Below are positions 42,531-53,402 of a stretch of DNA of 64,000 nucleotides, one piece after another. The notes beneath the pieces are model-generated. The model was not told the origin of the DNA and did no database searches. It saw only the letters and a program-made list of their open reading frames with translations. Position numbers and translations under genes: made by a program. The first letter of the stretch is position 1, and each line of letters begins with the position of its first letter. The DNA is from an uncultured Rhodobiaceae bacterium. GTDB lineage: Bacteria; Pseudomonadota; Alphaproteobacteria; Parvibaculales; Parvibaculaceae. The DNA lies in NCBI GenBank assembly GCA_913057645.1, contig CAJXOU010000009.1, positions 1 to 64,000 on the forward strand, in the 5' to 3' direction.

Positions 42531-42902
42531 ATGCCGGAATTGTCTTTGTCTGATGCCGCCGAGTTGAAGCCGGTCCAGGCTTTGTCTCTTTGGCACGATG
42601 TTGTGCTCCAATCGGTCCGCCGTGACGGGCCGGATCTTTCGTCGAGGCAGCTCGCGATCATGTTCACCGTCTATCTCGATCCGCCGCCGCATACCGTTCG
42701 TGGCCTTGCCGCGACGCTCGGCGTATCGAAGCCGGCGATCACGCGCGCGCTCGACACGCTCGGAGGTCTCGACCTGCTGAAGCGGACGCGTGATGAGGCT
42801 GATCGGCGCAACGTGCTGGTGCAGCGAACCGTCAAGGGTGCGGCATTCATGCACGACTTCGCAGACATCATCGTCCGATCGTCGCGAGGCCTCGTGGCAT
42901 GA
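42531..42902 (+). CDS. MarR-like winged-helix regulator
   Basis: A 123-residue winged-helix protein. The helix-turn-helix lies near residues 55-90 (TVRGLAATLGVSKPAITRALDTLGGLDLLKR) and the wing in RDEADRRNVLVQRT. It is shorter than most MarR proteins. Its stop overlaps the ATG of the NlpC/P60 gene (ATGA), so regulator and peptidase are translationally coupled. Confidence 0.85.
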   Translation: MPELSLSDAAELKPVQALSLWHDVVLQSVRRDGPDLSSRQLAIMFTVYLDPPPHTVRGLAATLGVSKPAITRALDTLGGLDLLKRTRDEADRRNVLVQRTVKGAAFMHDFADIIVRSSRGLVA

Positions 42903-43768
42903 GCCGCGAGCGCGGACCCGATCATCGTCTGAATGCCTATCGCGAAGATCTTGCGGCGGCTCATCTGCGCGGCGAGGTGCGCGCGGAGCGCTTCGCGGAA
43001 GGTGTGGACCGGCGTGTGGTTGCGCCTGTCCTGCCGCTGCTGCGGCGGCCCGAGAGCGGCGCACCGATGGATACGCAGCTGCTCTACGGCGAAACCTTTC
43101 GCGTCTACGAGGAAAAGAACGGATGGGCCTGGGGGCAGGCCGTTCTCGACGACTACGTCGGCTATGTCGAGGCGAAGGAACTTGTCTCGCGCCCGGCAAA
43201 GCCGACCCACATCGTGGCGGCGCTACGCACCTTCATTTATCCCAAACCCGATCTGAAGACGCGGCCCGCTGTTCCCCTGTCCATGAACGCCAAGCTGAAG
43301 GTTGTCGGCGCACGCGGCAATTTCAGCGAGATCGAAGGCGGCGGCTGGGTCTTCACCGCTCATCTGGCGTCGGTCGGGTCATATGTGCGGGACTTCGTCT
43401 CGGTCGCCGAGGAATTCGCGGGTGTGCCCTATCTGTGGGGCGGTCGCGACAGTCTGGGCCTCGACTGCTCGGGCCTTGTCCAGATGGCGCTGGAACGCGC
43501 CGGGATATCGTCGCTGCGCGACACCGATATGCAGGAAACGGCCCTGGGAGAACCGCTGCCGGAGCCGATCGACTTTACGTCTCTCCGGCGTGGCGATCTC
43601 GTCTTCTGGAAGGGGCATGTCGGTATCATGGTCGATGCCGAACGGATGATCCACGCAAACGGATTCCATATGTCTGTCGCCGTGGAACGGCTCGACATCG
43701 CCATGTCGCGCATCGCTCGTTCGGACGCCGGTCACGTCACCAGCATCAAGCGCCTGCCGCGCCGATGA
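42899..43768 (+). CDS. NlpC/P60 (C40) peptidase with SH3-like domains
   Basis: A 289-residue protein. Two bacterial SH3-like segments occupy about residues 30-155 (LLYGETFRVYEEKNGWAWGQA; YVGYVEAKEL). The NlpC/P60 domain spans about 160-289 with catalytic C190 in LDCSGL, His in KGHVGIMV near 240 and a third polar residue (H) in IHANGF near 252. No signal peptide is seen, pointing to cytosolic cleavage of cell-wall peptides, as in murein-peptide recycling D-Glu/diaminoacid endopeptidases. Confidence 0.9.
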   Translation: MSRERGPDHRLNAYREDLAAAHLRGEVRAERFAEGVDRRVVAPVLPLLRRPESGAPMDTQLLYGETFRVYEEKNGWAWGQAVLDDYVGYVEAKELVSRPAKPTHIVAALRTFIYPKPDLKTRPAVPLSMNAKLKVVGARGNFSEIEGGGWVFTAHLASVGSYVRDFVSVAEEFAGVPYLWGGRDSLGLDCSGLVQMALERAGISSLRDTDMQETALGEPLPEPIDFTSLRRGDLVFWKGHVGIMVDAERMIHANGFHMSVAVERLDIAMSRIARSDAGHVTSIKRLPRR

Positions 43769-43769
43769 C

Positions 43770-45398
43770 CTATTCCGAGACGACGCCTTCGGGGGCCGCT
43801 TCGAGATCGAACGCCGCCGCCATCAACGCCTTCGTGTAATCCGTCCTCGGCCGGTCGAAGATTTCCTCGGCCGTTCCCGCTTCCACGACTTTTCCGTTTT
43901 TCATCACGATAATGTCGTCGGCGAGCGCCCTGACCACCTTCAGGTCATGGCTGATGAAGAGGTAGGCGAGAGAGTGCCGCCGCTGCAGATCGCGGAGCAG
44001 ATCGACGATCTGAGCCTGCACGGACATGTCGAGCGCGCTTGTCGGCTCGTCCAGCATCACGAAGCGCGGTTTAAGGGCCATCGCACGCGCTATGGCGATG
44101 CGCTGGCGCTGGCCGCCGGAAAATTCGTGCGGATAGCGGTCCTGCATCTCGGGATCGAGCCCGACTTCCTTGAGCGCTTCTGAAACGCGCTGCCGCCGTT
44201 CCTCTGCGCTCATTTCCGGCTGCTGGATCTGCAGCCCTTCACCCACGATCTGCGAAACGGACATGCGGGGAGAAAGAGAGCCGAACGGATCCTGGAAGAC
44301 AATCTGCATGTCGCGGCGAAGCGGACGCATTTCCTTCGACTGAAGGCCCTGTATTTCCCGTCCGTCGAACCGTATGTCGCCATCGCTCGACAGGAGCCGC
44401 ATCATCGCAAGACCGAGGGTGGTCTTGCCTGATCCTGATTCGCCGACGACGCCGAGCGTTCGTCCCCGCCGAAGCTTGAGCGAAATGCCGTCGACAGCCT
44501 TCACATGACCGACTGTCCGGCGGAGAAGACCCCGCTTGATGGGGAACCAGACCTTGAGGTCGTCGGCTTCCATGACGATCGGCCCGTCCTTCGGTGCTCC
44601 GAGCGAACGTCCACGGGGCTCGGAGGCGAGAAGGTGTTGCGTATAGGCATGCTTCGGTGCGGAAAAGATTTCTTCGGTCGGCCCGTGTTCCACGGCCTTG
44701 CCCTTGGTCATCACATAGACGCGGTCGGCCATCTTTCGCACCACACCGAGGTCGTGGGTGATGAGAAGAAGAGCCATCCCCATTTCACGCTTGAGATCCG
44801 CCAGAAGGTGCAGGATCTGCGCCTGAACGGTCACATCGAGCGCCGTCGTCGGTTCGTCGGCAATGAGCAGATCCGGTTCGTTTGCCAGCGCCATGGCGAT
44901 GATGACGCGCTGGCGCTGCCCGCCGGACAGCTGATGCGGATAGGCGCCAAGTCTTTCCTCGGCATTCGGGATGCCGACCCGATTGAGGAGATCGAGAACA
45001 CGGGCCTTCACCGCCGGCCCGCGAAGTCCCTTGTGCTCGACCAGAACCTCGCCCACTTGCTGCTCGATCGTGTGCAGAGGATTGAGCGACGTCAGGGGCT
45101 CCTGAAAGACCATCGTGATCTTGTTGCCGCGGATCCGGCGCATCGTCTTCTCGTCCGCGCCGATGAGGTTTTGTCCTTCGAAGAGGACTTCACCCGAGGG
45201 ATGGAAGGCTTGCGGATAGGAAAGAAGCTGCATGATCGACAGCGCAGAGACGGATTTTCCGGATCCGGATTCCCCGACCAGCGCAACGGTCTCTCCAGGC
45301 TTTATATCGAAGGAGATACGGTCGACCGCAATCGTCTCCTGCCCGTCCATACGGAAACCGACCGAAAGGTCCTTTACGTCGACGAGGGGCGCACTCAT
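43770..45398 (-). CDS. yejF: Peptide ABC transporter, fused double ATPase (YejF-like)
   Basis: A 542-residue protein with two ATP-binding cassettes. The first has Walker [10 protein letters not shown] near residue 38 and signature LSGGQRQR near 155. The second has [11 protein letters not shown] near 315 and [15 protein letters not shown] near 430. This is the fused YejF/GsiA arrangement of oligopeptide importers. The ATG at 45398 overlaps the yejE stop (ATGA). It energises uptake through the adjacent YejB/YejE permease. Confidence 0.93.
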   Translation of the reverse strand: MSAPLVDVKDLSVGFRMDGQETIAVDRISFDIKPGETVALVGESGSGKSVSALSIMQLLSYPQAFHPSGEVLFEGQNLIGADEKTMRRIRGNKITMVFQEPLTSLNPLHTIEQQVGEVLVEHKGLRGPAVKARVLDLLNRVGIPNAEERLGAYPHQLSGGQRQRVIIAMALANEPDLLIADEPTTALDVTVQAQILHLLADLKREMGMALLLITHDLGVVRKMADRVYVMTKGKAVEHGPTEEIFSAPKHAYTQHLLASEPRGRSLGAPKDGPIVMEADDLKVWFPIKRGLLRRTVGHVKAVDGISLKLRRGRTLGVVGESGSGKTTLGLAMMRLLSSDGDIRFDGREIQGLQSKEMRPLRRDMQIVFQDPFGSLSPRMSVSQIVGEGLQIQQPEMSAEERRQRVSEALKEVGLDPEMQDRYPHEFSGGQRQRIAIARAMALKPRFVMLDEPTSALDMSVQAQIVDLLRDLQRRHSLAYLFISHDLKVVRALADDIIVMKNGKVVEAGTAEEIFDRPRTDYTKALMAAAFDLEAAPEGVVSE

Positions 45399-46468
45399 CT
45401 CAGCACCTTTCGCGGGTCGAAGGCATCGCGCACGGCTTCGCCGACGAAAATGAGGAGGCTCAGCATGACGGCGATGGCGAAGAAGCCGGTGAGTCCCAGC
45501 CACGGCGCCTGCAGGTTCGCCTTGCCTTGCTGCAGCAATTCACCAAGCGAGGGCGAGCCGGGCGGTAGCCCGAAGCCCAGAAAATCGAGCGAGGTGAGAG
45601 TGGTGATGGAAGCATTGAGAATGAATGGCATGAAGGTAAGCGTTGCGACCATCGCGTTTGGCAATAGATGCCGGAACATGATTTTCGAGTTGGACAGGCC
45701 CATCGCGCGGGCGGCGTTCACATACTCGAAATTGCGCGCGCGCAGGAACTCCGCTCTCACCACGCCGACAAGCGCTACCCATGAGAAGAGCAGCATGATG
45801 CCGAGCAATATCCAGAAACTGGGCTCGATGATCGAGGCGATGATGATGAGGAGATAGAGTTGCGGCACGCTGGTCCATATTTCGATGAATCGCTGGAAGA
45901 GAAGATCCGTCCAGCCGCCGAAATACCCTTGTACAGCTCCCGCCGTGACACCGATCACGGAGGAAAGGACCGTCAATGTGAGGCCGAAGAGAACGGAAAT
46001 CCGGAACCCGTAGATGAGGCGTGCCGTCACATCGCGGCCCTGGTCGTCTGTGCCGAGCCAGTTCTCGGCAGAGGGCGGCGCAGGGGCGGGCACGGGAAGA
46101 TCGAGATTGATCGTCCGGTAGGAATATTCGATGAGCGGCCAGACCATGAAGCCGCCGGCGTCGTGGATGAGGTCCTTCACGAAGGGGTCCCGGTAATCCG
46201 CTTCCGTTTCGAAGTCGCCACCGAAGGCCGTTTCCGGATAGGAAACGAGCACGGGGAAGTAGAGGCCGCCTTCATAGGTGAGCATCAGTGGCTTGTCGTT
46301 CGCAATGAACTCCGCGAAGAGCGAAAGAAAAAACAGCACGCCGAAAACCCAAAGGCTCCAGTAGCCGCGCTTGTTTGCCTTGAAATTGCGCCAGCGCCGC
46401 TGATTGATCGGGCTCATGGGCCTGGAGCGGAAGCCGGGGAAGGGCAGGGAGAGGAACGACATCCTCAT
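45395..46468 (-). CDS. yejE: Peptide ABC transporter permease (YejE-like)
   Basis: A 357-residue inner-membrane permease of the DppC/OppC type. The first helix is near residues 38-55. A long periplasmic loop carries the YejE-type NWLGTDDQGRDVTARLIYG, and the EAA-like cytosolic loop is AARAMGLSNSKIMFRHLLPNA near 255. Five to six further helices follow. It starts 1 bp after the yejB stop. Confidence 0.93.
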   Translation of the reverse strand: MRMSFLSLPFPGFRSRPMSPINQRRWRNFKANKRGYWSLWVFGVLFFLSLFAEFIANDKPLMLTYEGGLYFPVLVSYPETAFGGDFETEADYRDPFVKDLIHDAGGFMVWPLIEYSYRTINLDLPVPAPAPPSAENWLGTDDQGRDVTARLIYGFRISVLFGLTLTVLSSVIGVTAGAVQGYFGGWTDLLFQRFIEIWTSVPQLYLLIIIASIIEPSFWILLGIMLLFSWVALVGVVRAEFLRARNFEYVNAARAMGLSNSKIMFRHLLPNAMVATLTFMPFILNASITTLTSLDFLGFGLPPGSPSLGELLQQGKANLQAPWLGLTGFFAIAVMLSLLIFVGEAVRDAFDPRKVLR

Positions 46469-46469
46469 T

Positions 46470-47579
46470 TCAGACCTCCCTCGTCTCGAAGTCGATTCGC
46501 GGATCGACCCAGGTATAGGTGAGGTCGGAGATGAGCGTCATCACGAGGCCGAGAAGACCGAAGATGTAGAGCGTCGCGAAGACAACGGGATAGTCGCGGT
46601 TGACGATCGACTCGAACGAGAGAAGCCCGAGCCCGTCCAGCGAGAATATCTGCTCTATGAGAAGCGAACCGGTGAAGAAGGCACCGATGAAGGCGCCGGG
46701 GAATCCCGCGATGATGATCAGCATGGCGTTGCGAAAGACGTGTCCGTAGAGCACCTGATTCTCGGACAGGCCCTTCGCGCGGGCGGTCATCACATATTGT
46801 TTCTTGATCTCGTCCAGAAAGGAATTCTTCGTGAGAAGGCTCGTCGTCGCGAACGCACCGATCACCATCGCCGTTACCGGCAGGATGATGTGCCAGAGGT
46901 AGTCCACTACCTTGTGTGCAACGCTGTAGGTTTCCCAGCCGTCGGAAGTCAGACCACGCAGCGGGAAGATCGACCAGTACGACCCGCCCGCAAAAAGAAC
47001 GATCAGGAACACGGCGAACAGGAACCCCGGCACCGCATAGCCGATAATGATCGCGCCGCTCGTCCATGTGTCGAATGGTGTTCCGTCGCGGATGGCTTTC
47101 TTGATACCGAGCGGGATCGAGATGAGATAGGTGATGAGCGTGGTCCAGAGGCCCAGCGAGATGGAAACCGGGAGCTTCTCCGCGATGAGACTGAGAACGC
47201 TCACATCCCGGAAATAGCTCTCTCCGAAATCGAAGCGCGCATAGTCCCATATCATCTTCGCGAACCGCTCATGTGCGGGTTTGTCGAAGCCGAACTGCTT
47301 TTCGAGCGATTTGATGAATTCGGGGTCGAGACCTTGCGCGCCACGATACTTGCTGTTGATCGAACTGTCCGCGCCAGACATCTGCGCCTGCGTCGCGAAA
47401 TCGCCGCTCCCCGAGCCGCCGATCCGGGCCGTAGCCGACACCTCCGTGCCCTGCAACTGCGCGATGATCCTCTCGACCGGACCACCCGGCGCAAACTGGA
47501 TGAGAACGAAGCTGACGATCATGATCCCGAGAATCGTCGGGATCATCAGCAGCAGACGGCGCAGGATATAGGCGGACAT
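46470..47579 (-). CDS. yejB: Peptide ABC transporter permease (YejB-like)
   Basis: A 369-residue DppB/OppB-type permease. It begins [21 protein letters not shown] long periplasmic insert between helices 1 and 2 includes [23 protein letters not shown], typical of YejB. The EAA loop [21 protein letters not shown] lies near 275. The ATG 47579 fits the family N-terminus; the longer upstream frame overlaps the binding-protein gene. Confidence 0.93.
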   Translation of the reverse strand: MSAYILRRLLLMIPTILGIMIVSFVLIQFAPGGPVERIIAQLQGTEVSATARIGGSGSGDFATQAQMSGADSSINSKYRGAQGLDPEFIKSLEKQFGFDKPAHERFAKMIWDYARFDFGESYFRDVSVLSLIAEKLPVSISLGLWTTLITYLISIPLGIKKAIRDGTPFDTWTSGAIIIGYAVPGFLFAVFLIVLFAGGSYWSIFPLRGLTSDGWETYSVAHKVVDYLWHIILPVTAMVIGAFATTSLLTKNSFLDEIKKQYVMTARAKGLSENQVLYGHVFRNAMLIIIAGFPGAFIGAFFTGSLLIEQIFSLDGLGLLSFESIVNRDYPVVFATLYIFGLLGLVMTLISDLTYTWVDPRIDFETREV

Positions 47580-47586
47580 GGGCTCG

Positions 47587-49461
47587 TCAGTCCTTCGGGC
47601 CGGTGGTCTTTGTCTTCTCCGCGTCGGCCCACCATGTCGTGACGACGCCGCGGTGATACTTGGGCTTGGTCTCCGGCCAGGCGAACCGGTCCCAGAACGC
47701 GAGATGATGCACATTCTTGTGCCACTGCGGAATCCAGTAATGTCCCGCGCGCAGCACCCTGTCGAGTGCCCGTGCGGCCACTTCCTGGTATTCCCGTGTG
47801 GGTGCGGCGATCACCTTCTCGACGAGATCGTCAATGGCAGGGTTCGCAATGCCCGAAAGGTTGCGGCTGCCCGGAAGAGCGGCGAACTCGCTTGTCCAGT
47901 AGCTCCGCATCTCGATCCCGGGTGTCAGCCCCAGCGAATAGCGTTGCATCACCACATCGAAATCGTAACTGTCGCGACGCTGTTGATATTGTGCGGAGTC
48001 GATCTGTCGCATCGTTGCTTCTATGCCGAGCAGCTCGAGGTTCTTCACGAGGGGGGCTGTGAGCCTTTCGATCATCGGGTCGTTGTCGAGAAACTCGACG
48101 GAGAGAACTTCGCCGTTCCCGTTGCGCCGCGCCCCGTTCTGGATCGTCCAGCCTGCTTCCTCGAGAAGTGTCGCGGCTCTCCGGAGCAGCCGGCGATCCT
48201 GTCCGGAACCATCGCTTTCGGGTGGCGTCACGGCAGGGCCGAAGACCTCCTCGGGCAGTTCGCTTCGCCACGGCTCCAGCAGTTCGAGTTCGGCTTCGCT
48301 GGGAAGACCTTGCGCCTTCATCGGTGAGTTCTCGAAATAGCTCTCCGTCCGTTTGTAGATGCCATAGAAGATATTCTTGTTCGTCCACTTGAAGTCGAAG
48401 GCGAGACCAAGCGATTCGCGCACGCGCCTGTCCTTGAACTTCTCGCGCCGCGTATTGAGGAACCAGCCCTGCGCGCCCGAGGGGGTGTCGTCGGGCAGCG
48501 TCTGCAGCTTCACGCGTCCATCGTTCACCGCCGGGAAATTGTATTCGGTTGCCCAGACCTTCGAGGTGAACTCCTCGCGGAAGAGATAGCCGCCCGCCTT
48601 GAACGATTCGAATTGCGCCGTACGGTCGCGGAAGTACTCAAACCGGACGCGATCGAAGTTCCAGTGACCGACATTGACCGGCAGGTCCTTCGCCCAATAG
48701 TCCGTTACGCGCTCATAGGTGATGGAACGCGCGGCGCGAAAGGCGCCGATCCGATAAGGGCCGCTGCCGAGCGGCGGGGTCAGTGAGGCGTCGAAGTCGT
48801 TCGCGGTGTAGAAGGCTTTCGAGAAGATCGGCAGTACTTGCGCAATGAAGAGGGGCAGGTCCCGTGTCTGCTTGCCGGTGAATCGGATATCGAGTGTTGC
48901 CGCATCGCGCGCCTCGACGGCTTCCAGTTCACGAAGGTTCTGGGAAATGAGGGGGTGCCCCTTTTCCTTCAGCAGAGCGAAGGAAAAGGCGACGTCCTCG
49001 GCGGTCAGCGGCGAGCCGTCATGGAAGCGCGGGCGGCTGCGGAGGTGGAAGGTAAGTGCATTGCCGTCGTCGCTTGCCTCGACGCTTTCCGCGACCAGCC
49101 CGTAAACCGCGTCGGGCTCGTCGAAGGCGCGCGCCATCAGCGTGTCGAAAACAAGATCGAGGCCCTGCGGCGCGGTGCCTTTCAATATGTATCCGTTCAG
49201 CGTGTCGAACGTATAGAACGAAGCATTGAAAGCCGCCTGAGGACCAATCTGTGAAAAGGTGCCGCCTTTCGGCGCTTGCGGATTTACATAGTCGAAATGC
49301 GCGAAATCCGGCCCGTATTTCAGTTCGCCGAAGATGGACATGCCATGTCGGCGCTCCCCGGGGTTTGCGCGCGCATTGCGCAGTGAACCGAAGCTGGCGG
49401 CCAGCGCGCCACCGCCAAGCGCGAGCACCTCTCGCCGCGAGAAACGGGAGAACGGCGTCAT
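47587..49461 (-). CDS. yejA: Extracellular peptide-binding protein, Tat-type signal (YejA-like)
   Basis: A 624-residue SBP_bac_5 family binding protein. The N-terminus [19 protein letters not shown] carries a twin-arginine motif and hydrophobic segment, so Tat export is likely. The mature protein has the YejA marker [11 protein letters not shown] followed by [22 protein letters not shown] and [17 protein letters not shown]. It overlaps the upstream paralogue by 4 bp (ATGA). It probably captures oligopeptides for YejB/E/F. Confidence 0.93.
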   Translation of the reverse strand: MTPFSRFSRREVLALGGGALAASFGSLRNARANPGERRHGMSIFGELKYGPDFAHFDYVNPQAPKGGTFSQIGPQAAFNASFYTFDTLNGYILKGTAPQGLDLVFDTLMARAFDEPDAVYGLVAESVEASDDGNALTFHLRSRPRFHDGSPLTAEDVAFSFALLKEKGHPLISQNLRELEAVEARDAATLDIRFTGKQTRDLPLFIAQVLPIFSKAFYTANDFDASLTPPLGSGPYRIGAFRAARSITYERVTDYWAKDLPVNVGHWNFDRVRFEYFRDRTAQFESFKAGGYLFREEFTSKVWATEYNFPAVNDGRVKLQTLPDDTPSGAQGWFLNTRREKFKDRRVRESLGLAFDFKWTNKNIFYGIYKRTESYFENSPMKAQGLPSEAELELLEPWRSELPEEVFGPAVTPPESDGSGQDRRLLRRAATLLEEAGWTIQNGARRNGNGEVLSVEFLDNDPMIERLTAPLVKNLELLGIEATMRQIDSAQYQQRRDSYDFDVVMQRYSLGLTPGIEMRSYWTSEFAALPGSRNLSGIANPAIDDLVEKVIAAPTREYQEVAARALDRVLRAGHYWIPQWHKNVHHLAFWDRFAWPETKPKYHRGVVTTWWADAEKTKTTGPKD

Positions 49462-51452
49462 TCCGCCTCGTCCGGCTTGGGCGCCGGTGCGGGCGCGTCC
49501 TTGTCCATCCACCAGATCGTGGGAAAGCCGGTCGAGTAGGGCGGCATGTTTTCGGGATGCCTTAGCCGCGACCAGTAGGCGAGCCGGTGATAGGACAGGT
49601 GCCATTGCGGCACGACGTAGTGTCCGGCGAGGAGAACGCGGTCGAGCGCGCGCGTCGCCGCGACGAGTTCCTCCCGGCTTGCTGCATAAATCACGCGGTC
49701 GATCAGTTTCTCGACGACGGGATCGCAAATGCCGATCACATTGCGGCTGCCGGGAGCTTCAGCCGCATCGCAGCCCCAGAAGTCCCTTTGTTCATTGCCC
49801 GGCGACAGCGATTGCGGGAAGGTCTGGACGATGATGTCGAAGTCGCGGTTGTCGACGCGGTTCTGGTATTGCGCGGTATCCACGGGCCGGATCGTCGCTT
49901 CGATGCCGAGCTTTTTCAGCGATTGTATGTAGGGCGCCACCACGCGCTCGAAGGTTGGCTGACCGATCAGGAATTCGACGGTCATGACTTCGCCCTCGCT
50001 GTTGGTCAGTTTGCCGTCCTTCACGGTCCAGCCCGCTTCCTCAAGGAGGCGGATGGCCTGGCGCAGGTTCGCGCGGTTGTTCCCGCTGCCATCCGTTTTG
50101 GGAACGTCGTATTGTTCGGTGAAGATTTCCGGCGGCAGACTTTCTTCATGCTCCTTGAGGATGGTGAGTTCGCGCCCTTCCGGCAGGCCGCTCGAGGCGA
50201 GTTCCGAATTGGCAAAATAGCTATCGGTACGCTGATACTGGCCGTAGAACAGGTTCTTGTTCAGCCATTCGAAATCGAACGCCCAGTTGAAGGCTTCGCG
50301 CACACGCGGGTCCTGAAACTTCCCGCGCCGGATATTGAAGGCGAAGCTCTGCATTCCTGCCGCATTTTCGTCCGGGATCTCCGCTTTTATGAGATTGCCC
50401 TTCCGAACGGAGGCGACATCGTATTCCGTCGCCCAGTCTTTCGCGCTGTTCTCCATGCGGAAGTCGACGCGATCGCCTTTCAGCGCCTGCAGCGCCACGG
50501 TGGTGTCCCGGTAATACTCGAAGCGCACCTTCTCGAAATTGTTCGTGCCCACATTTACCGGCAGATCCTTCGCCCAGTAGTCCGCCACGCGTTCATAGGT
50601 GACGGAGCGGCCCGGAGAGACATCGGCAATACGGTAGGGCCCGCTGCCAAGCGGCGGCTCGAGCGTCGTCTCGGAAAAAACACGCTGCTCGCCCTTCGCG
50701 GTCTCGCCTGTCCAGTAGTGTTCCGGCAGCACGGGCAACTGGCCGACGATCATCGGCAGCTCGCGGTTGCCGGTCTGGTTGAAGGTGAACGTCACTTCAT
50801 GTTCGGCTGTCTTCTCCGCCTTCACCACATTCGCGTAGTAGGCATTGTAGAAGGGGTGATTCTTTTTCAGCGTTTCGAACGTCCAGATGACATCGTCGGG
50901 GGTGATCTTCTCACCGTCGTGCCAGCGCGCCTGCGGACGGAGCGTGTAGGTGACGGATGAATAATCTTTCGGATGACGAACGCTTTCGGCGACGAGGCCG
51001 TATTCGCTTGCCGGTTCGTCGAGGCTAGACGTCATCAGCGTATCGTAGATCAGGCTGATACCTGCGGCGGCCTGACCCTTTACGATGAAGCCATTCAGGC
51101 TGTCGAAGCTGCCAAAGGCGCCATATCGGACTTCGCCGCCTTTCGGTGCGTCGGGGTTCACATAGTCGAAATGGCGAAAGTCGGGGCCGTATTTCAGCTC
51201 GCCGAAAAGCGACGATCCGTGGCGGGGAATCTCGGGGTCGAAATCGTCCGCCGCGTCCGCCGCAGCAATGACCTCCGTCGGCCGCTCCGCCCTGTCCGCG
51301 GTTTCGGGCGGCAGGGCTGCTTGCGGGCCAGCGGCTTCGCTCTGACGAGCCGTCACGGCTGACGTCTCGGGATCGGAATCTGCCGTGAAGTAGAGGATTG
51401 CCGCTGCTGCCGCGATCAGGACGGCCACTGTGCCAAGCACAGGCTTGGTCAT
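49458..51452 (-). CDS. Second peptide-binding protein, N-terminally anchored or Sec-exported
   Basis: A 664-residue paralogue of the next gene. The N-terminus MTKPVLGTVAVLIAAAAAILYF is a hydrophobic helix without an obvious cleavage site or lipobox. It is followed by an Ala/Glu/Asp-rich linker of about 55 residues and then the same core ([38 protein letters not shown]). It may be membrane-tethered. It is the first gene of the five-gene operon; its stop overlaps the start of the second binding-protein gene. Confidence 0.92.
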   Translation of the reverse strand: MTKPVLGTVAVLIAAAAAILYFTADSDPETSAVTARQSEAAGPQAALPPETADRAERPTEVIAAADAADDFDPEIPRHGSSLFGELKYGPDFRHFDYVNPDAPKGGEVRYGAFGSFDSLNGFIVKGQAAAGISLIYDTLMTSSLDEPASEYGLVAESVRHPKDYSSVTYTLRPQARWHDGEKITPDDVIWTFETLKKNHPFYNAYYANVVKAEKTAEHEVTFTFNQTGNRELPMIVGQLPVLPEHYWTGETAKGEQRVFSETTLEPPLGSGPYRIADVSPGRSVTYERVADYWAKDLPVNVGTNNFEKVRFEYYRDTTVALQALKGDRVDFRMENSAKDWATEYDVASVRKGNLIKAEIPDENAAGMQSFAFNIRRGKFQDPRVREAFNWAFDFEWLNKNLFYGQYQRTDSYFANSELASSGLPEGRELTILKEHEESLPPEIFTEQYDVPKTDGSGNNRANLRQAIRLLEEAGWTVKDGKLTNSEGEVMTVEFLIGQPTFERVVAPYIQSLKKLGIEATIRPVDTAQYQNRVDNRDFDIIVQTFPQSLSPGNEQRDFWGCDAAEAPGSRNVIGICDPVVEKLIDRVIYAASREELVAATRALDRVLLAGHYVVPQWHLSYHRLAYWSRLRHPENMPPYSTGFPTIWWMDKDAPAPAPKPDEAE

Positions 51453-51619
51453 GAACCCACGCACACTCTCTCTCCCTCTTGTCCGGCCGACGAGACGACA
51501 CCGGACATGTCGGGCCGCCGTGCCGCGTCCCCTCAATTCGCCCCTTATTGTGCCCTGTTTTATCCGTTTATGCGCGTTAAAACAAAGTCATCGGAATGAG
51601 CTGGCCGCACTTGTCCCCG

Positions 51620-51655
51620 CAAAAGCAAAACGCGCCCGGATTTCTCCGGACGCGT
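51620..51655 (-). terminator. Terminator of the cytochrome c gene
   Basis: On the minus strand, a stem of 5+5 bp with one mismatch (51651-51655 and 51645-51649 with 51630-51634 and 51636-51640, loop GAAA) is followed by TTTTGCTTTTG. Confidence 0.75.
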
Positions 51656-51678
51656 TCCAGTTTCGTTTTTCGGAGTGT

Positions 51679-52314
51679 CTATTCGCTCGTCGCGGCTTCG
51701 CCTTCTTCAGCCGCGGGGGCTTCTTCCCCTCCGGCGGATGCGCCTTCGTCACCGCTCTCGGAGGCTTCCTCGGCTGGCGGCTCGGGCAGCGGCTTGTTGG
51801 AGCCGAGCGTATTCAGGTAGACGAGCAGGTCGGCGCGCTCCTGCGGCTTCTTGATGCCGGCAAAACTCATCGCCGTTCCCGGCAGGTAGCCGCGCGGATC
51901 CTCGATGAAGTGGAAGAGCTCCTCGAAGTTCCAGGGTTCGCCGCTCTTTTCCTGCATGGCGGAGGAATAGCTGAAACCCTCCATGTGCGCGTGAGACGCA
52001 CCCACGATCCCGTAGAGATTCGGGCCGATGCGCGCGGCACCGCCCTGTTCGAAGGTGTGGCAGGCGGTGCACTTCTTTGCCGCCTTTTCGCCGCGCGCCG
52101 GGTCGGCCTGCGCGAGCAGCGTCGCCAGCGGCACTTCCTTTTCGGGTTCCGCCGCTGCGCCGCCTTCACCCGCTTCCATCTCCGCGACGGGATAGGCCTG
52201 CGGATCGGCTTTTTCGGGGTGATAGAACGTGTCGGCCAAGATCGACACAGACAGCACAAAGAGGACGGAACCGAGCACCGCGCCTGCAAACTTGTTGAAT
52301 TCGAATGAGTCCAT
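51679..52314 (-). CDS. Membrane-anchored cytochrome c (CycM-like)
   Basis: A 211-residue class I cytochrome c. The N-terminal anchor helix is near residues 10-28 (GAVLGSVLFVLSVSILADT). The haem motif C-T-A-C-H lies near residues 81-85. The axial Met is in PGTAMSFAG near 145, with the GPNLYGIVG loop between. A Glu/Ala/Ser-rich acidic tail of about 35 residues ends the protein. Such cytochromes pass electrons from the bc1 complex to a terminal oxidase. Divergent from kdsB, as I recall for other alphaproteobacteria. Confidence 0.92.
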   Translation of the reverse strand: MDSFEFNKFAGAVLGSVLFVLSVSILADTFYHPEKADPQAYPVAEMEAGEGGAAAEPEKEVPLATLLAQADPARGEKAAKKCTACHTFEQGGAARIGPNLYGIVGASHAHMEGFSYSSAMQEKSGEPWNFEELFHFIEDPRGYLPGTAMSFAGIKKPQERADLLVYLNTLGSNKPLPEPPAEEASESGDEGASAGGEEAPAAEEGEAATSE

Positions 52315-52625
52315 TGGCTCCTGCTCCGGCCGGTTCGTTAAGAGATCGGCGGGGCGCGGCCTCTATGTAAACGAGACCGCACAAAAACGTGCGTTCCGCC
52401 CTTAAGCAAGGCCCCCGCGGAATTGGCGCGGAGATTAGCCGCTTCCGCCGCCGTGCCGCAAGCCGTATAAGAGCGCCAAATCCGCGTGTATCAAGGAAAA
52501 ATGTCCAGTGTGGACGAAGCGTTGCGCTCACTTTACCTAAGCCAGAGAAAACGCATGTTCCGGTTGCGGCGATCCGCCGCACCGTGGTCTGGTGACGCCG
52601 GGGCGGTCCAGAGGGGTGAGAACAG
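52315..52625. other. 311-bp divergent intergenic region
   Basis: The region lies between the cytochrome c gene and kdsB. It must contain both promoters. I see no confident promoter pair, hairpin or small gene. Confidence 0.45.
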
Positions 52626-53402
52626 ATGACCGATCCGGCCAGAAATTCGGCAAGGGATCCTGCCGGGCATCCGATCGTGGTGATTCCCGCCCGCATGGCG
52701 TCCACGCGCCTCCCCGGCAAACCGCTTGCCGACATTTGTGGGGCGCCGATGATTGTTCAGGTCTGGCGCCGCGCCATGGAGGCGGAGATCGGCCGGGTTG
52801 TCGTTGCCGCGGCAGAGGCTGAAATAGCCGAAGCCGTGCGGGCGGCCGGGGGCGAGGCCGTCCTCACCGATCCGGACCTTCCTTCCGGGTCCGATCGCGT
52901 CTGGCAGGCCGTTTGCGAGGTGGACCCGGACGGGCATCATTCGATTGTCCTCAATGTTCAGGGCGACCTGCCCACGCTCGACCCGGCTCTCATCCGCACC
53001 GCTTACGAAGCCCTCATTCGACCGGGCGCCGATATCTCGACGCTCGCCGCCGCAATCTCCGTGGAAGAAGAACGCACCAGTCCGAACGTCGTGAAGGCTG
53101 TCTGCGCATTCGACGGCGCCCCTCTCGCTCGCGCGCTTTATTTCACCCGCGCCACCGCGCCCTGGGGTGAGGGCCCGCTCTATCACCATATCGGTCTCTA
53201 TGGTTATCGCCGCGAGGCTCTCGCGCGTTTCGTTTCGCTGCCGCCTTCGCCGCTCGAAAAGCGCGAAAAGCTTGAGCAGCTGCGCGCGCTGGAGGCGGGG
53301 ATGGCGATAGAGGTTGCACTCGTTGACACTGTTCCCCTCGGTGTCGATACTCCCGCCGACCTTGAAAAGGCCCGAGCGGCGCTTTCCCGGAGATCCGTGT
53401 AA
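52626..53402 (+). CDS. kdsB: 3-deoxy-manno-octulosonate cytidylyltransferase
   Basis: A 258-residue CMP-Kdo synthetase that activates Kdo with CTP for LPS core synthesis. The nucleotide-binding start is [18 protein letters not shown] near residue 20. [11 protein letters not shown] near 115 contains the metal Asp (family NVQGDEP), and the [15 protein letters not shown] segment near 180 is diagnostic. Its stop codon overlaps the pheA ATG by one base, so the two are cotranslated. Confidence 0.95.
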   Translation: MTDPARNSARDPAGHPIVVIPARMASTRLPGKPLADICGAPMIVQVWRRAMEAEIGRVVVAAAEAEIAEAVRAAGGEAVLTDPDLPSGSDRVWQAVCEVDPDGHHSIVLNVQGDLPTLDPALIRTAYEALIRPGADISTLAAAISVEEERTSPNVVKAVCAFDGAPLARALYFTRATAPWGEGPLYHHIGLYGYRREALARFVSLPPSPLEKREKLEQLRALEAGMAIEVALVDTVPLGVDTPADLEKARAALSRRSV

